DNA of 64,000 nt, taken from Brasenia schreberi. Taxonomy: Eukaryota; Streptophyta; Magnoliopsida; Nymphaeales; Cabombaceae. The position numbers and the translations under genes are program-made. Where the stretch lies: NCBI GenBank assembly GCA_036023115.1, contig JAYKKT010000046.1:3125001-3189000 (forward strand), read 5' to 3'. Below are positions 45,359-56,869 of this stretch, one piece after another (position 1 is the stretch's first letter; every line of letters starts with the position of its first letter). The notes below the pieces were generated by a model that saw nothing but the letters and a program-made list of their open reading frames with translations, ran no database searches and was not told where the DNA came from.

Positions 45359-48310
45359 GTGTCTTTGTAGTCATATTGGACATTTAGCGAGGGACTGTTC
45401 CTTAAAGAAAGACAAGAAACTTACGGCCTTTGAAAGAACTATGGTCAACAAGATGGTGACCACTACACATGCTAGTGACATGTATCTATCCCTTAAATTC
45501 TATCTTTTTTTATTTATTTATTAGCCATAATACACAATTATAGACACTAAGACTAATGTGCATGTGTGTTGACAAGTCATTGTTTGTGTCTTACCAAGTT
45601 GTTTGTGGGAGAACAATGACCTTAGGGGATCATTCGATTGCTGAAGTCAAAGGCGAAGGGTGTATAAACTTCAAGTTTCCTTAGGAAAATGTTCTAACTT
45701 TTGAGGGAGTTAGACACATTTCAATGATTCGCCGAAATATTTTCAGTGATCCTGATTTAAGAAGGGATTAATGTTAGATTGTAAATATAATAAAATTGTT
45801 GTTACATGACTTATTAAATGGTTGTTCTTTAAGAAGGGCTATTTGTATGATGTAAAAGATCTGTTTAAAATTTATGTAGAATAAATTGTTGATTCTTGTA
45901 TAAATTTTAATGATAATAAAGTCTCTACTTGTGTTTTTTTGGGAAAGACTATTTATATAATGTAGAAGATCTGTTTAAAATTTATGTAGAATAAATTGTT
46001 GATTCTTGCATAAATTTTAATGATAATAAAGCCTCTACTTGTGTTTCTTGTTCATCTTCGTTTATATATAATATTGAATTATCTGATATATAAAATGATA
46101 GGTTGGGTCATGCAAACCTTGATTCAATGAAAAGAACGATGAATTTAAATCTTACCTCTAACACTATCGTAGATAGAAAATACAAATGTGGTATATGTGT
46201 GTATGTAAAGTAACCTAAGAAATATTTTCATATGGTTGACAGGAAATCCGATATTCCCTATTTGGTTCACACTGATATTTGTGAATTCAATAGAATGACT
46301 ACGAGGGATAAGAAAGATATTTTGTCATGTTTATTAATGATTGTAGTAGATATTGTTATATGTACTTACTTAAAAGTAAAGATAAAGCTTTAAAAAAGTT
46401 TCAAATATTTAAAAATGAAGTAGAAACTTAAACAAACAAGGTACTTAAACCATTATGATCTTATAGGGAAGAAGAGTATACTTCGAACCTTTTTAAACTA
46501 TATTTTCAAAACAACAATATTGTTCAAGAGGTTGATGTTACGTACTCTTTTGAGTCTAATGAGATAGTTGAACAGAAGAATAGAACCTTGTATGATATGA
46601 TTACTATTTTACTTCAAAGTTTTGGGTTACCTACCTACATTTGGAGAAGCATTAAATATGACTTGTCATATTCTAAATATAATTTCTCATAAGTATAAGG
46701 AAAATAATTTTTTTAAGCTTTAGAAAGGACGAAAAATTAGTTTCAAATATTTCAAAGTGTCGGGTGCCTTGTGAAAGTATTCATCCTTGAATACAAGAGA
46801 AATAAATTGTGACCTAAAAGAGTTGGAGCTATATTCTTGGGTTAAATGAAGAAATCTATGCGTACTGATTCTTGGTTATCATATCTGATGTTTTATTTCT
46901 CATCAATACTAGAGTTCTCCAAAGTGTATATTTTAAAGATTTACTGTTGGTTTTATTTTCAATCATGTGAAAAAGATAACAAATATAGGGGTGACCATAA
47001 TTGTATTGTTTTAAGATCAAATGATTTTGACGAAATAACTAAACTAAAGAGAAGTAAATAACATAGGATATCAAAGGATTTTGAAAGTTACTTTGTTATT
47101 TTCAATGTCAAGGATGATCCTATCACCTTTCAGTAGGTTATGACTTCACTCAATATTAAAGTTTTGGTAGAAAGTCATTAATGATGAAATCCAATAAATT
47201 CTTTCAAATGATACTTGATGGATTTGCCTCCTAATTGTTATATTGTAGGTTGCAAGCAAATCTTTAAGAAGAAATTACAGATGAAACAATCAATTAGTGT
47301 AAAGCCAAGTTAGTTGCTAAGAGATACAAATAAATAAAATAAATAAATTATTTTGATACTTATTCCCTAATTTCTCGAATGACCACTATTCGAGTGCTTA
47401 TAGCACAAGCCTCCATATATAACTTCACAATCCATTAAATGTATGTGAAAATTATTTTCCTTCATAGTGACCTTCATGAGAAAATTTATATGGATCAACC
47501 AAAGGGATTTGCAGTTTGTGAGAATAAGTCAAAGGTGTGTAAGCTTGTTAAATAATTATATGTTTTGAAACAAACACCTAAATAATGATATAAAAAGTTT
47601 GATTATGTGATATCATCTTTTGACTTTGTTTCTAATGATTATGATTAGTATCTTTTGCAAGTTGATTAATAATGATTTCATCATTCTTGTGTCTCAAATA
47701 CGATATTCTCAGATTATCACTAGTTTGATGTATCTAACCAACTATACATGATTAGATATTTTATTTGCAATGTTTAAATTGAGTATATACACCAGTTGTC
47801 GAGATAGAACCCATTAAGAAGCCCTAGATAAATTATTTCGCTATATAAAGGAAATGATTTCCCTTAGACTACATTACAGTAAACATCTTTCTATTCTTTT
47901 CTTGAAGGATTTAGTGATGTTAGTAGGATAGCAAGAAACTCTAGGAGTTATGGGGTAACTGCATATGTGTTTCTTTTGGGTAGTGGCACTACTGTCACTT
48001 GGAAATTGAAGAAACAAATTATTTTGTCGTGTTCTACCTTTGATACAGAACTATGTGTTTTGTATGAGATTGGATTGGAAGCGAAATAGTTTAAGAGACT
48101 TATGTCCGGTTTACCTATGGTAAAGAAGTCACTTACTATAATTTTAATACATTATGATAGTGTGCTTATAATTGCAAAGATCAATAGTTCCAAGTACAAC
48201 AAAAAATTATAGAAACACATCCAAGTCAAACTAAAGTATGTAAAGGCTCTTGTATCTCATGGGGTCGTGGCTGTAGATTTTGTTGGATTATTTGACTAAA
48301 GGTCTATTAC
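45359..48310 (+). pseudogene. Copia gag-pol remains
   Basis: The CCHC-like zinc knuckle at 45361-45412 (C.CSHIGHLARDC) is already damaged in its first cysteine spacing. GAG-pre-integrase lies at about 46095-46160, integrase at 46200-46720, reverse transcriptase at 47230-47800 and RNase H at 47950-48300. The pol part runs through all three frames with many stops. A roughly 108-base tandem duplication at about 45840-46044 lies between gag and integrase. Confidence 0.85.
45840..46044. repeat. Tandem duplication inside copia element
   Basis: Two copies of a roughly 108-base unit, each with 'aagatctgtttaaaatttat', then gtagaataaattgttgattc and 'ttttaatgataataaag'. They differ at few positions. 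Confidence 0.9.
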
Positions 48311-48817
48311 TTAGTTGAAAAATAAAGATTGAGGATGGGACTAAAATCCACAATTTATTAATAAGTATTGACAACTCAATCTACTTGAGTGAAGATCTCA
48401 TGAAGTAGGCTCAATATGGTAATAACAAGGTATTGGGTGAATAGGGTGACCCTTTATAATATATGATAGTTTTAGTATATATGTGTTTATCCCCTCTAAA
48501 CCTAAAGTATCATTATTGTAAGTTTAGAAATAGATTATTTTCTAAATGAGATCAAGTCTTATGACAAGATACTATCAATACATCCTTGGAGATACCCAAC
48601 TAAGTGATTGATATTGTGAGGCTACAATAGGAGAATTAGATTGTACCATTAAGTCAATCATGATACAGGATATGGATGCATGATAATTAAATCATTGCCC
48701 CTAAAGATTACGCCATAAACTTTTATTATATTGTTACCAATAGACACCTTTATACCATTACTGAAAGCATAATATGATGGTTAGATTAGGAGAACACTTA
48801 ACGACTTTGTGTGGGAT

Positions 48818-49791
48818 TGTTGGATTTAATTTACATTAATGACATTTAATTCATTTTCGTATACCTAAATAATCAATTGATACATGATTGATATATGTGA
48901 AAGATAAAGTGTAAAAAGTAACATGTGAGACTTGTGCATGTGATGACTAAGAGGAAACAAAGTTTAGTCTGATATTAAAGAATGTGATAAATTCACATGT
49001 CTTTTTATATAGTTAGTAGCTCGTGAATCTTACTTCAAAGTGTTTCAAGAAAACATGCTAGACTACATACGCGTGCGCATGCACGTCAGACATAGCCGAG
49101 TTGGTAATTGTCTTCGGTCTATCTTTTTGCCTGAAAAACCTTTTATCTAATGGTCAAGAGTTTTTCACGCTCGCGAATAGGGATAGAGCCAAAACGGTTG
49201 TGGATAAGATGGGAATGATTGCGGATAAAGCAGTGTGTTGCATGAATCAGATTCGCGATCTGTAATCGAGACACACCCTATAAGTATGTGATTAGGGGTC
49301 CCTAATCACACATACCTTTGCTGTAACGGACTCTTTCTTCCCACCTTTTTTATCTGCTTCTTTTGCACGTGGTGTGACTACTTCATTCAGTCCTCTCTTC
49401 CCCAACTAAAGGCATCTAAGGTGTGGTAGAGGTCAACTCGAAGCCAGGTATGTGCTCTTTAAGTTGTGTGTGTATTTTATCCTATAAGGCATCTAAGGTG
49501 TGGTTGAGGTCAATTCGAAGTCAGGTATGTGCTCTTTAAGTTATGTGTGTATTTTATCCTGTGAGGAAAGTTCAGGTACCCATACGTACTCATAGCAAGG
49601 CATTGATTTCTCTACGATAAGTCTACAAGGACAACTCGAAGTTTTTATTCTAATTTTGCTTCTGCTTTTGTTTTTCGTACGGTTTATTTATAACTCACTT
49701 TGGATATGCGGTTGTTGTTGTTGATTGGGGTATATTTATATTTGTTGCATATTAGTTTATTATGCATGTATGTCTACAATTATTTCCAACA
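48818..49791 (+). repeat. 3' LTR of copia element
   Basis: Starts TGTTGGATTT and ends TTTCCAACA. It includes a two-copy tandem repeat at about 49407-49560 ('ggcatctaaggtgtggtaga', then 'tcaactcgaagccaggtatg') that is single in the 5' LTR. The two LTRs have diverged by many substitutions and indels, so the insertion is old. Confidence 0.85.
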
Positions 49792-50174
49792 AGTAATTTG
49801 CCTTAAATATATTTTGTAATTCATCCGTCATGAAAATAAAGTGGTATAGACATTGTGCTTATTCTCAAAGTAATCTGATATCTTACTTTGAAGAACTGAA
49901 TTACTTCGTAGTGAGTTCGGATTCTTCATCCATCACTCATATAATTTATAAGGCTTCTACTAATAAGATATACTTGTGTTCTACTACAAATCATAAAACT
50001 CTCCTCAATCAATAAGCTGTGTGAATTTTAGTCTCCTTCACTGATAATATAAGTGGTTTTACGACAAAGCAGGTCAATGACCTTCTACAAAAGGTCAGAC
50101 TCGATTCCATAGGAAATAATTATAGTTAACAAATTATTGCATCACTCGATATTATTAAAAAACTGAATTTACAC

Positions 50175-50345
50175 AGACCCTACACATCCTCCGTATGGAA
50201 CTCATGACCTTCAACTTAAAGGTGCTTAAGAGTTGAATGCCACACAAGAGAATTATTCTTGTGCACATCCTATATCCTGTTTTTTTTTCTCAGTTCTATG
50301 GGAGAGGCTGAACCCGCAAACACAACCCGGTGCTGGTATGTTCAT
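50175..50345 (-). repeat. SINE-like elements, two fragments
   Basis: At 50180-50250 the plus strand reads 'atggaactcatgaccttcaa', then cttaaaggtgcttaag, the reverse of the family's tRNA-like head. At 50280-50335 'gggagaggctgaacccgcaa' resembles the reversed 3' part. The same head fragment recurs at 60360-60420. Confidence 0.5.
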
Positions 50346-50739
50346 TTTGTGTAACTGCAAGCTATGATCTTTTCTATTATGGTGAAATAAAACTCATATT
50401 GAAGGTGGAAGGAATATGAATGAGAGAGAGAGATTATACTAAGGGACGACAGGTTATTGTTTCCCAAAATGCTACGAGAACCAGGCCCGCACCCCCCTCC
50501 ACCACCGGGACAGATGAGGAAACCATCTTCTCATTTAGTCTTCCCAAAAGAAGGCAAAAGGAAACTGATGGGAATTTCTTACTAAATTATTATTATTATT
50601 ATTTTTCTTTGGCTATCAAACTCCACCACCTACGAGCACCAGTCATATAGGCCTACCAGTGACGTCACACGATAGTTGCCTTTAAAAAGGGAAAAATTTT
50701 CTGCCTATAAACTTTATCTAGCTGTTTTTATTATGATCC

Positions 50740-50945
50740 CTGTAGTTTGGATGGTTATAATGTGGTTTTATCCTTTATTGAATCAATGATAAATACCTAA
50801 TTTTATTACATTATTAGGATGTGGCACATGAACTTATATTAATTAATTAAGGTATCACATCACTTTATATTTAATATTGTATTTAAATATTAATCAATAT
50901 TAAATTTAGATATTAGTAAATATTAAATATTCTTGCCTGCACCCT
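50740..50945. repeat. AT-rich repeat R, copy 1
   Basis: Similar to 56130-56345: 'tttggatggtt', 'atgtggttttat', 'ttatattaattaattaag' and 'atattaatcaatattaaatt' occur in the same order. A further diverged relative may lie around 57110-57420. Confidence 0.6.
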
Positions 50946-50959
50946 AATTTAAATAAAAT

Positions 50960-51241
50960 TTCATGGTTTGGTTTGGTTGTAGTCTCAATCTCAAACCGAA
51001 CTTTTAGTTTTGGTTATCAAATTTTAGAGAACTGAATCGAACCGTGCTATGAACCAAATAGAACTGTCAATTCTAGTTTATTTCGGTTCTAAACCACGGT
51101 TCTACTTATTTAAGGATTTTACAAAAGAAAATATATTATCCCATCATACCATATGGATCTACGGTCAATATTTTATATGTATGAGGTTATAAATCTCATA
51201 TATATAAACTTGTCAATATTTAAATCTATATAAATACATAA

Positions 51242-51305
<64 letters not shown>

Positions 51306-51500
51306 TATATATATTCACATTTTTATGTATATATAATATTATAAAACTCATATATAAAAAAACTTATAAAGATTTATATCTACATGTACATAAACTTTTA
51401 TATATAATGGTTTTGTTCCAATAATGGAACCAAAAATCAAACCACCAATGTTTTTTCTTGCTAGAACTTAACCGAACCGTGAGACATGTAGAACCGAACC
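50960..51500. repeat. GGTTC/AACC-rich repeat split by AT/AC microsatellite
   Basis: The typical words (ggtttggttg, aaccgaac, cggttctaaacc) occupy 50965-51110 and resume at 51405-51500 (aaccgaacc). Between them lies AT-rich DNA with (AT)n(AC)n at about 51246-51305. Confidence 0.55.
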
Positions 51501-51726
51501 AAACTGCCCCCTACCTGCACGATGACGGTTCTCTTATTATTTATTTTCCAAACAAGAGATTTGAATCTATAACCAATCATGTATATATGCTGCTTAAGCA
51601 AAAGTTGGCACATAAATTGCATGCATTTAGCATCTTTAATCGCTGCCACCTTCTAAGTTGTAGTATGTTATCATTCTCGATGAAATCTCTTGCTGCGATT
51701 CATGAGTTGAACGAAAATGATTACCC

Positions 51727-51767
<41 letters not shown>

Positions 51768-51769
51768 GG

Positions 51770-51870
51770 GAAGTATCAAATAGCTCAATTGGTTAGTTGA
51801 TTGACTCACAAGTTGAAGGTCATGGGTTTCATACCTAGTATCTGCATTCTCCCATTGTGTTGAAAAGAAG
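51770..51870 (+). repeat. tRNA-derived SINE with clear A box
   Basis: 'aatagctcaattggttagtt' fits a tRNA A box and 'gaaggtcatgggtttcatac' the B-box region. A (CT)n run (51731-51764) lies just upstream. A second head fragment ('gttgaaggtcatgagttcca') follows at 51943-51963. Confidence 0.65.
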
Positions 51871-52410
51871 AAAGGATATATACTGTATAAAAGGAGTAAT
51901 TACTCTCTTGTGTAGCATTTGATTCTTAAGAACCTCCAATGTTGAAGGTCATGAGTTCCATAGTGGGAATCTTTCAGGGCAAGTGTAACTTCATTTTGTT
52001 AATAATATCAGGTAGCCTCTTTATTTCCATGATGGATGAATTACAAAATGAAATTAAGGTGAATTACTTTATTTGGTGTAAATGATATTTTGTTAGTAGA
52101 AGATAAAGGGAAGAAATTGAGAGAAAAAAACATGAAATATATACTTAGGTGAAATTAACAACTAGAAAAGAACATGAATTAGAATAAAATAGAATATATA
52201 AAATATAAATTCGATATTTCAACACTTTTATACACTAGCACACTTAGGTGTTAGTAAATCTAAATAAATTTCAACCATAAATCATTTATTTAAAAAAAAT
52301 AAATTTGAAAAAAATATACATATATTTTTTATTTAAATTTTAATCATCCATGATCAAACATTAACATATGAAATTTATTTATTTTTACTAACACTAAAAT
52401 GTATTAGCAT

Positions 52411-53142
52411 ATGTCAGTTTCTCGTATCTCAACTACCCACTTTCCTTCCCTCCTTTTCTTTTCCAAGAGGAAAGCATCCTTGTTCACCTCAAATCTTCCT
52501 GCCCAAGAGAACGTTACAGAGATGCCCAGATTCAACGATTCTCTCTTTACTGATGAACACTCCATCACCTGCGGATGGAGGGAGATTGACACCACTGTCA
52601 CAAACGATCCTCGCACCATCGCTCAATGGGTCCGTGATATCCAGTACAGGACATACAGTCGGGGACTCATCATCGGGCTTGATTGCGAGTGGCGTCCCAA
52701 CCGCCGTGGCGAAGACAACCCGGTAGCCACTGTACAACTGTGCGCGGGGACCAAGTGCCTCACCGTTCAGCTTCTCTACCTCACTGGCTCGCGCTACCTC
52801 CGCCATTTCTTGGCGAACCCCGATATTACCTTCGTGGGCGTCGGCATCGATCAGGACGCGGAGAAGCTGTTTGAGGATCACGGATTCGTTGTCGAGGATT
52901 GCCGGTACGATTTGGCCGACCTCGCAGCGTCGAATTTCAACCGTAACGAGTTTCGGCGGATGGGATTGAAGGGCTTAACGTCGGAGATTCTGGATTTGGA
53001 TTTGAAGAAGCCGAGGCGGATCACAATGAGCGATTGGTCCGTTGACAACCTTAGCTTTCAGAAGGTTGAGTATGCGTGTCTTGATGCTTATGCATCGTTT
53101 GCGCTCGGGATGACGTTGCTGGGAAGGCGGTGGCCGTGCTGA
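52411..53142 (+). CDS. WRN-type DEDDy 3'-5' exonuclease, intact copy B
   Basis: Intronless, 243 codons plus stop. It has the DnaQ/RNase D fold signature of Werner-type exonuclease domains: Exo I GLDCEW (D91, E93), Exo II FVGVGIDQDAEKL (D149 is the likely metal ligand) and Exo III VEYACLDAYASFALG (Y221, D225, the DEDDy pattern). There is no helicase part, as for stand-alone plant WEX-like proteins. All catalytic residues are present and no frame break occurs. The in-frame ATG at 52522 (residue 38) is an alternative start giving 206 aa. The longer start is kept because the preceding segment (FTSNLPAQENVTE) is also readable in frame in copies A and D, although recent duplication could preserve it as leader. 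The substrate, RNA or DNA, is unknown. It lies tail-to-tail with copy C and is flanked by duplicated DNA on both sides. Confidence 0.85.
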   Translation: MSVSRISTTHFPSLLFFSKRKASLFTSNLPAQENVTEMPRFNDSLFTDEHSITCGWREIDTTVTNDPRTIAQWVRDIQYRTYSRGLIIGLDCEWRPNRRGEDNPVATVQLCAGTKCLTVQLLYLTGSRYLRHFLANPDITFVGVGIDQDAEKLFEDHGFVVEDCRYDLADLAASNFNRNEFRRMGLKGLTSEILDLDLKKPRRITMSDWSVDNLSFQKVEYACLDAYASFALGMTLLGRRWPC

Positions 53143-53370
53143 AATCATACACGATAATGGGCTTTGACGATAAGCGGATTTTGCGATCTTGTCTTCGTTC
53201 TTGGTTTTTCTTTTGATGATGGTTGTATGAAACAGTTTATCGTTGTTACTTTGCTATTCTTGCAACTAGATTTGGGTGTCGATGAATCAACTCTTGAAAA
53301 ACGTGTTCTCATGCATTGGCGATCTTTCCCGTTAGGTGAAGCCTGAAATCTATTCTTTTGGGTACTGAGA

Positions 53371-54206
53371 GTCCTTTCTACTGGTTACTTTTTGGGCTTA
53401 TACCTCATCAATGGCTGCCCTCGAAATCCAAGCTGTTCTCTCATAGAAGAATGAATGTCTAGTCTAAGTGCCTACCATGATTGTCATTTTCATGCCCTTT
53501 TTTCGACGCTTTTGCGTTTCTAGAGTAAGCTAGGTATAAGGATCGAGAACTGAGCAATCTAAAAACCTCATAGAAGAACTCGATTTATGATGTCATGTAA
53601 CAGCCCGCTAATCAATCCATAGAACGCACACCTGCCATCCCCAATGCCTCTACGACGAAGAGGCGTTTAGCACACGCTCATACGATCGTCAGAGGAACGG
53701 AAGAAATCAACACAGGGAGGTTCCCTCGGACACGCAAACCAACTAGGTTCTCCATAAGGGATGGCAAATTGACCCAAAGCAACCACGGGTGGGGAATACC
53801 CCCGACCTATACCTCAAACTTGTGGGGCCGGATATTGGAGTAAGATGGCCCTAACCATACCCGATCCGATAATGTCTTTATTGTATAATTTTATGCAAAC
53901 TCTTTCACCATTAAATGTTTAAGATAACAGTAATGTTAAATAAAAGTAATATTATACTTTAATGCGTTATATCAAACAAGTAATTTAAATTTCTACCGCT
54001 TTTAATAAGATAATGCAACTTAAACATTATACACCTACTATGCAATCTTTCTCTCTCACTTTCTCTATAGGTTTGGTAAAAGCCTTATTAATTATCGGTC
54101 AGGTATGAATCAAGGCATCTTGCCCTCATACCCGATCTACTTTTTTGGTTTGGTTATTTCCTGTTCCGTTTGGGTTGGTTCGGATCAATTTTTTCATCCT
54201 AAAAAT
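53371..54206. other. Spacer between inverted exonuclease copies B and C
   Basis: No gene is seen. It includes a GC-richer stretch at about 53590-53830 and then AT-rich DNA. It separates the two arms of the B/C inverted repeat. Confidence 0.6.
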
Positions 54207-54555
54207 TAACACTCTCAATACCCAAAAGAATAGATTTCAGGCTTCAGCAAACCAGATTCTGTCCTCGTCCAATTATTAACCTAAACCAAGCATAAAAAAA
54301 TAATCCAAAAATATCTATATGGATTCAAAGTTACCCATAGTAAAAAGATCGTCAATGCTTGAGAAGACGTTCGTCTGGCTTAGCCTTTCACAAAATTTCA
54401 AGAAACGTCCTTTAAGAAATGATTCATCGACACCTAATCTAGTTGCATGAATAGCAAAGTAACAAGGATAAACTGTTTCATGCCATCACCATCAAAAGAA
54501 AACCCAAGAACAAAGACAAGATCGCAAAACCCGTTTATCGTCAAAGTCTCATACA

Positions 54556-55289
54556 TTTTACCACAGCCACCACCTGTGCAGCAACGTCATCCCGAGTGCA
54601 AACGATGCATAAGAATCAAGACACGCATACTCGACCTGCTGAAAGCTAAGGTTGTCTATGGACCAATCACTCATTGTGATCCGCCTCAGCTTCTTCAAAT
54701 CCAAATCCAGAATCTCCGACGTTATGCCCTTCAATCCCATCCACCGAAACTCCCTACGATTGAAATTCGACGCTGCGAGCTCGGCTAAATCGTACCGGCA
54801 ATCCCCGATAACGAATTCGTGATCCTCAAACAGCTTCTCCGCGTCCTGATCGATGCCGAAGCCCACGAAGATAGTACTCTGTGTAAACCAAGAAATGTCG
54901 GAGGTAGCGCGAGCTGGTGAGGTAGAGAAGCTGAACGGTGAGATACACTGTCCCTGCGTACATTTGGACGGTGGTTACGACGGATGGCATAGTCGGGATT
55001 GATCGCAAAACCCGCGAGCTGTTTTCGCCGCTGCGGTTGGGACGCCAGTCGCAATCAATCCCGACGACGAGTCCCCAACTGTATGTCCTGGACTGGATAC
55101 GACGGACCCATTGGGCGATGGTGCGAGGGCCGTTTGTGACAGTGGTGTCAATCTCCCTCCGTCCGCAGCTGAAGCAGTATTCATTGGTAAAGAGAGAATA
55201 GATCTCTGCAACATTTCTTGGGCAAGAAGATGAGAGGTGAACAAGAATGCTTCTCTCTTTCTTGGAAATAAAGAAGAAGAAAAGCGCAA
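54556..55289 (-). pseudogene. WRN-type 3'-5' exonuclease copy C, frameshifted
   Basis: The C-terminal half is open (54558-54866: GFGIDQDAEKLFEDHEF, CRYDLAELAASNF, DWSIDNLSF, EYACLDSYASFALG). The N-terminal half (LFTSHLLAQE, then a shifted ADGGRLTPL frame) is displaced by frameshifts. There is extra sequence between the GEN and TVQ segments relative to copy B, and the Exo I region falls out of frame. The 3' flank (54207-54555) matches that of copy B in reverse. The 5' flank (55290-55460) matches that of copy D in the same orientation. Confidence 0.85.
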
Positions 55290-55689
55290 AAAGATCTGGA
55301 AAAGAAGGAAAGAAAATGGTATAGTCGGGATTCAGAGATGGGCCAGAAGAAACAGAAGGATGTATTTCATTATTTTCTTTACCGGGTATTTTTATATACT
55401 AATTGCGGTCAAATATATTATTATTGTTATTCATGAATACCTTAAGTATTTAAGATATTGAAAAACTGGTATATGATAGAATACTTAGGTGCCAGTAAGT
55501 TCAAATAAATCTTAATTGTTTATCTTTAATGATAATGGTTAAAATTTAAATTTAAAAACAAAAAAAAAGTTTTTGTAGGTGTATTTTGTTAACATGAGCA
55601 TTTTTTTGCTTTTTAAGTTTAAATAAGTGATGAATGGGTGATATTTATTTTGAAAATGAATCAACTATTGTTTTCCTTTTTAAAACATT

Positions 55690-56060
55690 TTTCTACGTAA
55701 AGTAAAATACAAATATAAAAGATTAATTATGTTCATAAACAAAATTATGTATAAAGTAATATACAATAATAAAACTAAATTATAAACATAAGAAAGTACA
55801 TAATACATTTGAGATCCAAATCAATTCATAGTTAACGCAATAAGCAAATTCAAATAAATCATGAAAGTAAAGAAAATGGTTCGAAATTCATTTGTTTTTC
55901 TATTCTTTTAATAAGAAGTACATAACAAAGAGATGACCCATGAGGTCATTCAATATAGAACGTTTCACAACTATAGGTTGTCAACAGTAGGCATAGCAAC
56001 ATAAGGATGTGAGTTTAGCATGCAAGATACTAATCCGTAATAATATTGTTAATATGGATT
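55690..56060. repeat. Duplicated segment X, copy 2
   Basis: Same orientation and landmarks as 40800-41300 ('aaaagattaattatgttcat', 'ttgagatccaaatcaattca', 'ttgtcaacagtaggcatagc'). It is shorter because of internal deletions. Confidence 0.8.
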
Positions 56061-56129
56061 AAGAATTAATCGATAATGGACAAAAGCTTATATTGTTAAT
56101 GCAAATGCAAAATTATAGTCCCTATATTT

Positions 56130-56345
56130 TGGATGGTTCCCATGTGGTTTTAACGCTTATCAAATTAATGAATTACATAATGCCATTTTCATTATTTCGA
56201 TGTAGCACGTCGATTGTTACAGTAGCTTATATTAATTAATTAAGTTATCATGTTGCTTATCATATCAGTTTATATTTAATTTCATACTTAAATATTAATT
56301 AATATTAATTTCAGATATTATTAAATATTAAATATTATATCCTAG
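56130..56345. repeat. AT-rich repeat R, copy 2
   Basis: Counterpart of 50740-50945, lying between segments X and Y of the second unit. It is not seen between X and Y of the first unit, so it may be an insertion. Confidence 0.6.
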
Positions 56346-56399
56346 ACACGAGTATGGGACAATGGATAGGATACAAGTGACATGTGGATTTGGATTTGA

Positions 56400-56680
56400 A
56401 GGCACTATATTTGATTTAGGTTTAGTGTTGTTTGGATCTTACTTGGATCCGTTTTAAAATCTATAGGATCATGTTGTGGATCCAGTCTACAGTTATTTGG
56501 GTCAATTGATATTTGACGGGTTTGATTTTATACCTGAATTGTGTTAATATCCAAGTGGCCATAGTGTCATTGTCAATTGTCCCTTATCCATTAGAGTCAT
56601 GTTTATCGTGTCCTTGCTATTAGAGTCGATAATCGGACGAGTCTCTAGTATAAAAGAAAGCCATCTAGTTTCTAGTTTAC
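56400..56680. repeat. Duplicated segment Y, copy 2
   Basis: Same orientation as 41800-42085: 'ggatcatgttgtggatccag', 'agtgtcattg' and 'ctagtataaaagaaagccat'. Confidence 0.75.
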
Positions 56681-56822
56681 GTTAAGAGGGACCTGATGTA
56701 TAAGAGATCAATAGGGATGACAATATTGACCCGGTCCTTGAAACCCCAAGCCGAACGGGCGACGTGATCAGGTCCATATTCGAGTATAGGGATAAGATGC
56801 GTTGGTCCGTACCTCTTATTTG

Positions 56823-56869
56823 TTTGGGTTTGGGTTTGGGTTTGGGTTTGGGTTTGGGTTTGGGTTTGG
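56823..56869. repeat. (TTTGGG)n hexamer array
   Basis: Seven full TTTGGG units and a partial one. The plant telomere repeat is TTTAGGG, so this is not telomeric. It probably expanded from gggtttgggt-type sequence. Confidence 0.9.

Larger units (their letters stand above)
44067..49791 (+). mobile_element. Degenerate Ty1/copia LTR retrotransposon
   Basis: Two related LTRs bound about 3.9 kb of internal DNA. The order of recognisable pieces is zinc knuckle (gag), GAG-pre-integrase (NDRLGHANLDSMKR), integrase core (LVHTDICEFN), reverse transcriptase (YMDQPKGFA) and RNase H (GSGTTVTWKLKKQIILS). Integrase before RT identifies the copia class. Every domain is interrupted by stops and frameshifts, so it cannot be autonomous. 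No clear primer-binding site or matching 5-base target duplication was found. The sequence after the 3' LTR ('agtaatttgccttaaatata') matches the upstream flank of exonuclease copy D (around 60131), and a scrap resembling exonuclease sequence ('gagggtcgtatgtgacataa') precedes the 5' LTR. The element therefore sits within the duplicated array. Confidence 0.9.

Noticed and set aside
56823..56869. Interstitial telomere repeat
   Set aside because: The unit is TTTGGG, not the plant telomeric TTTAGGG.
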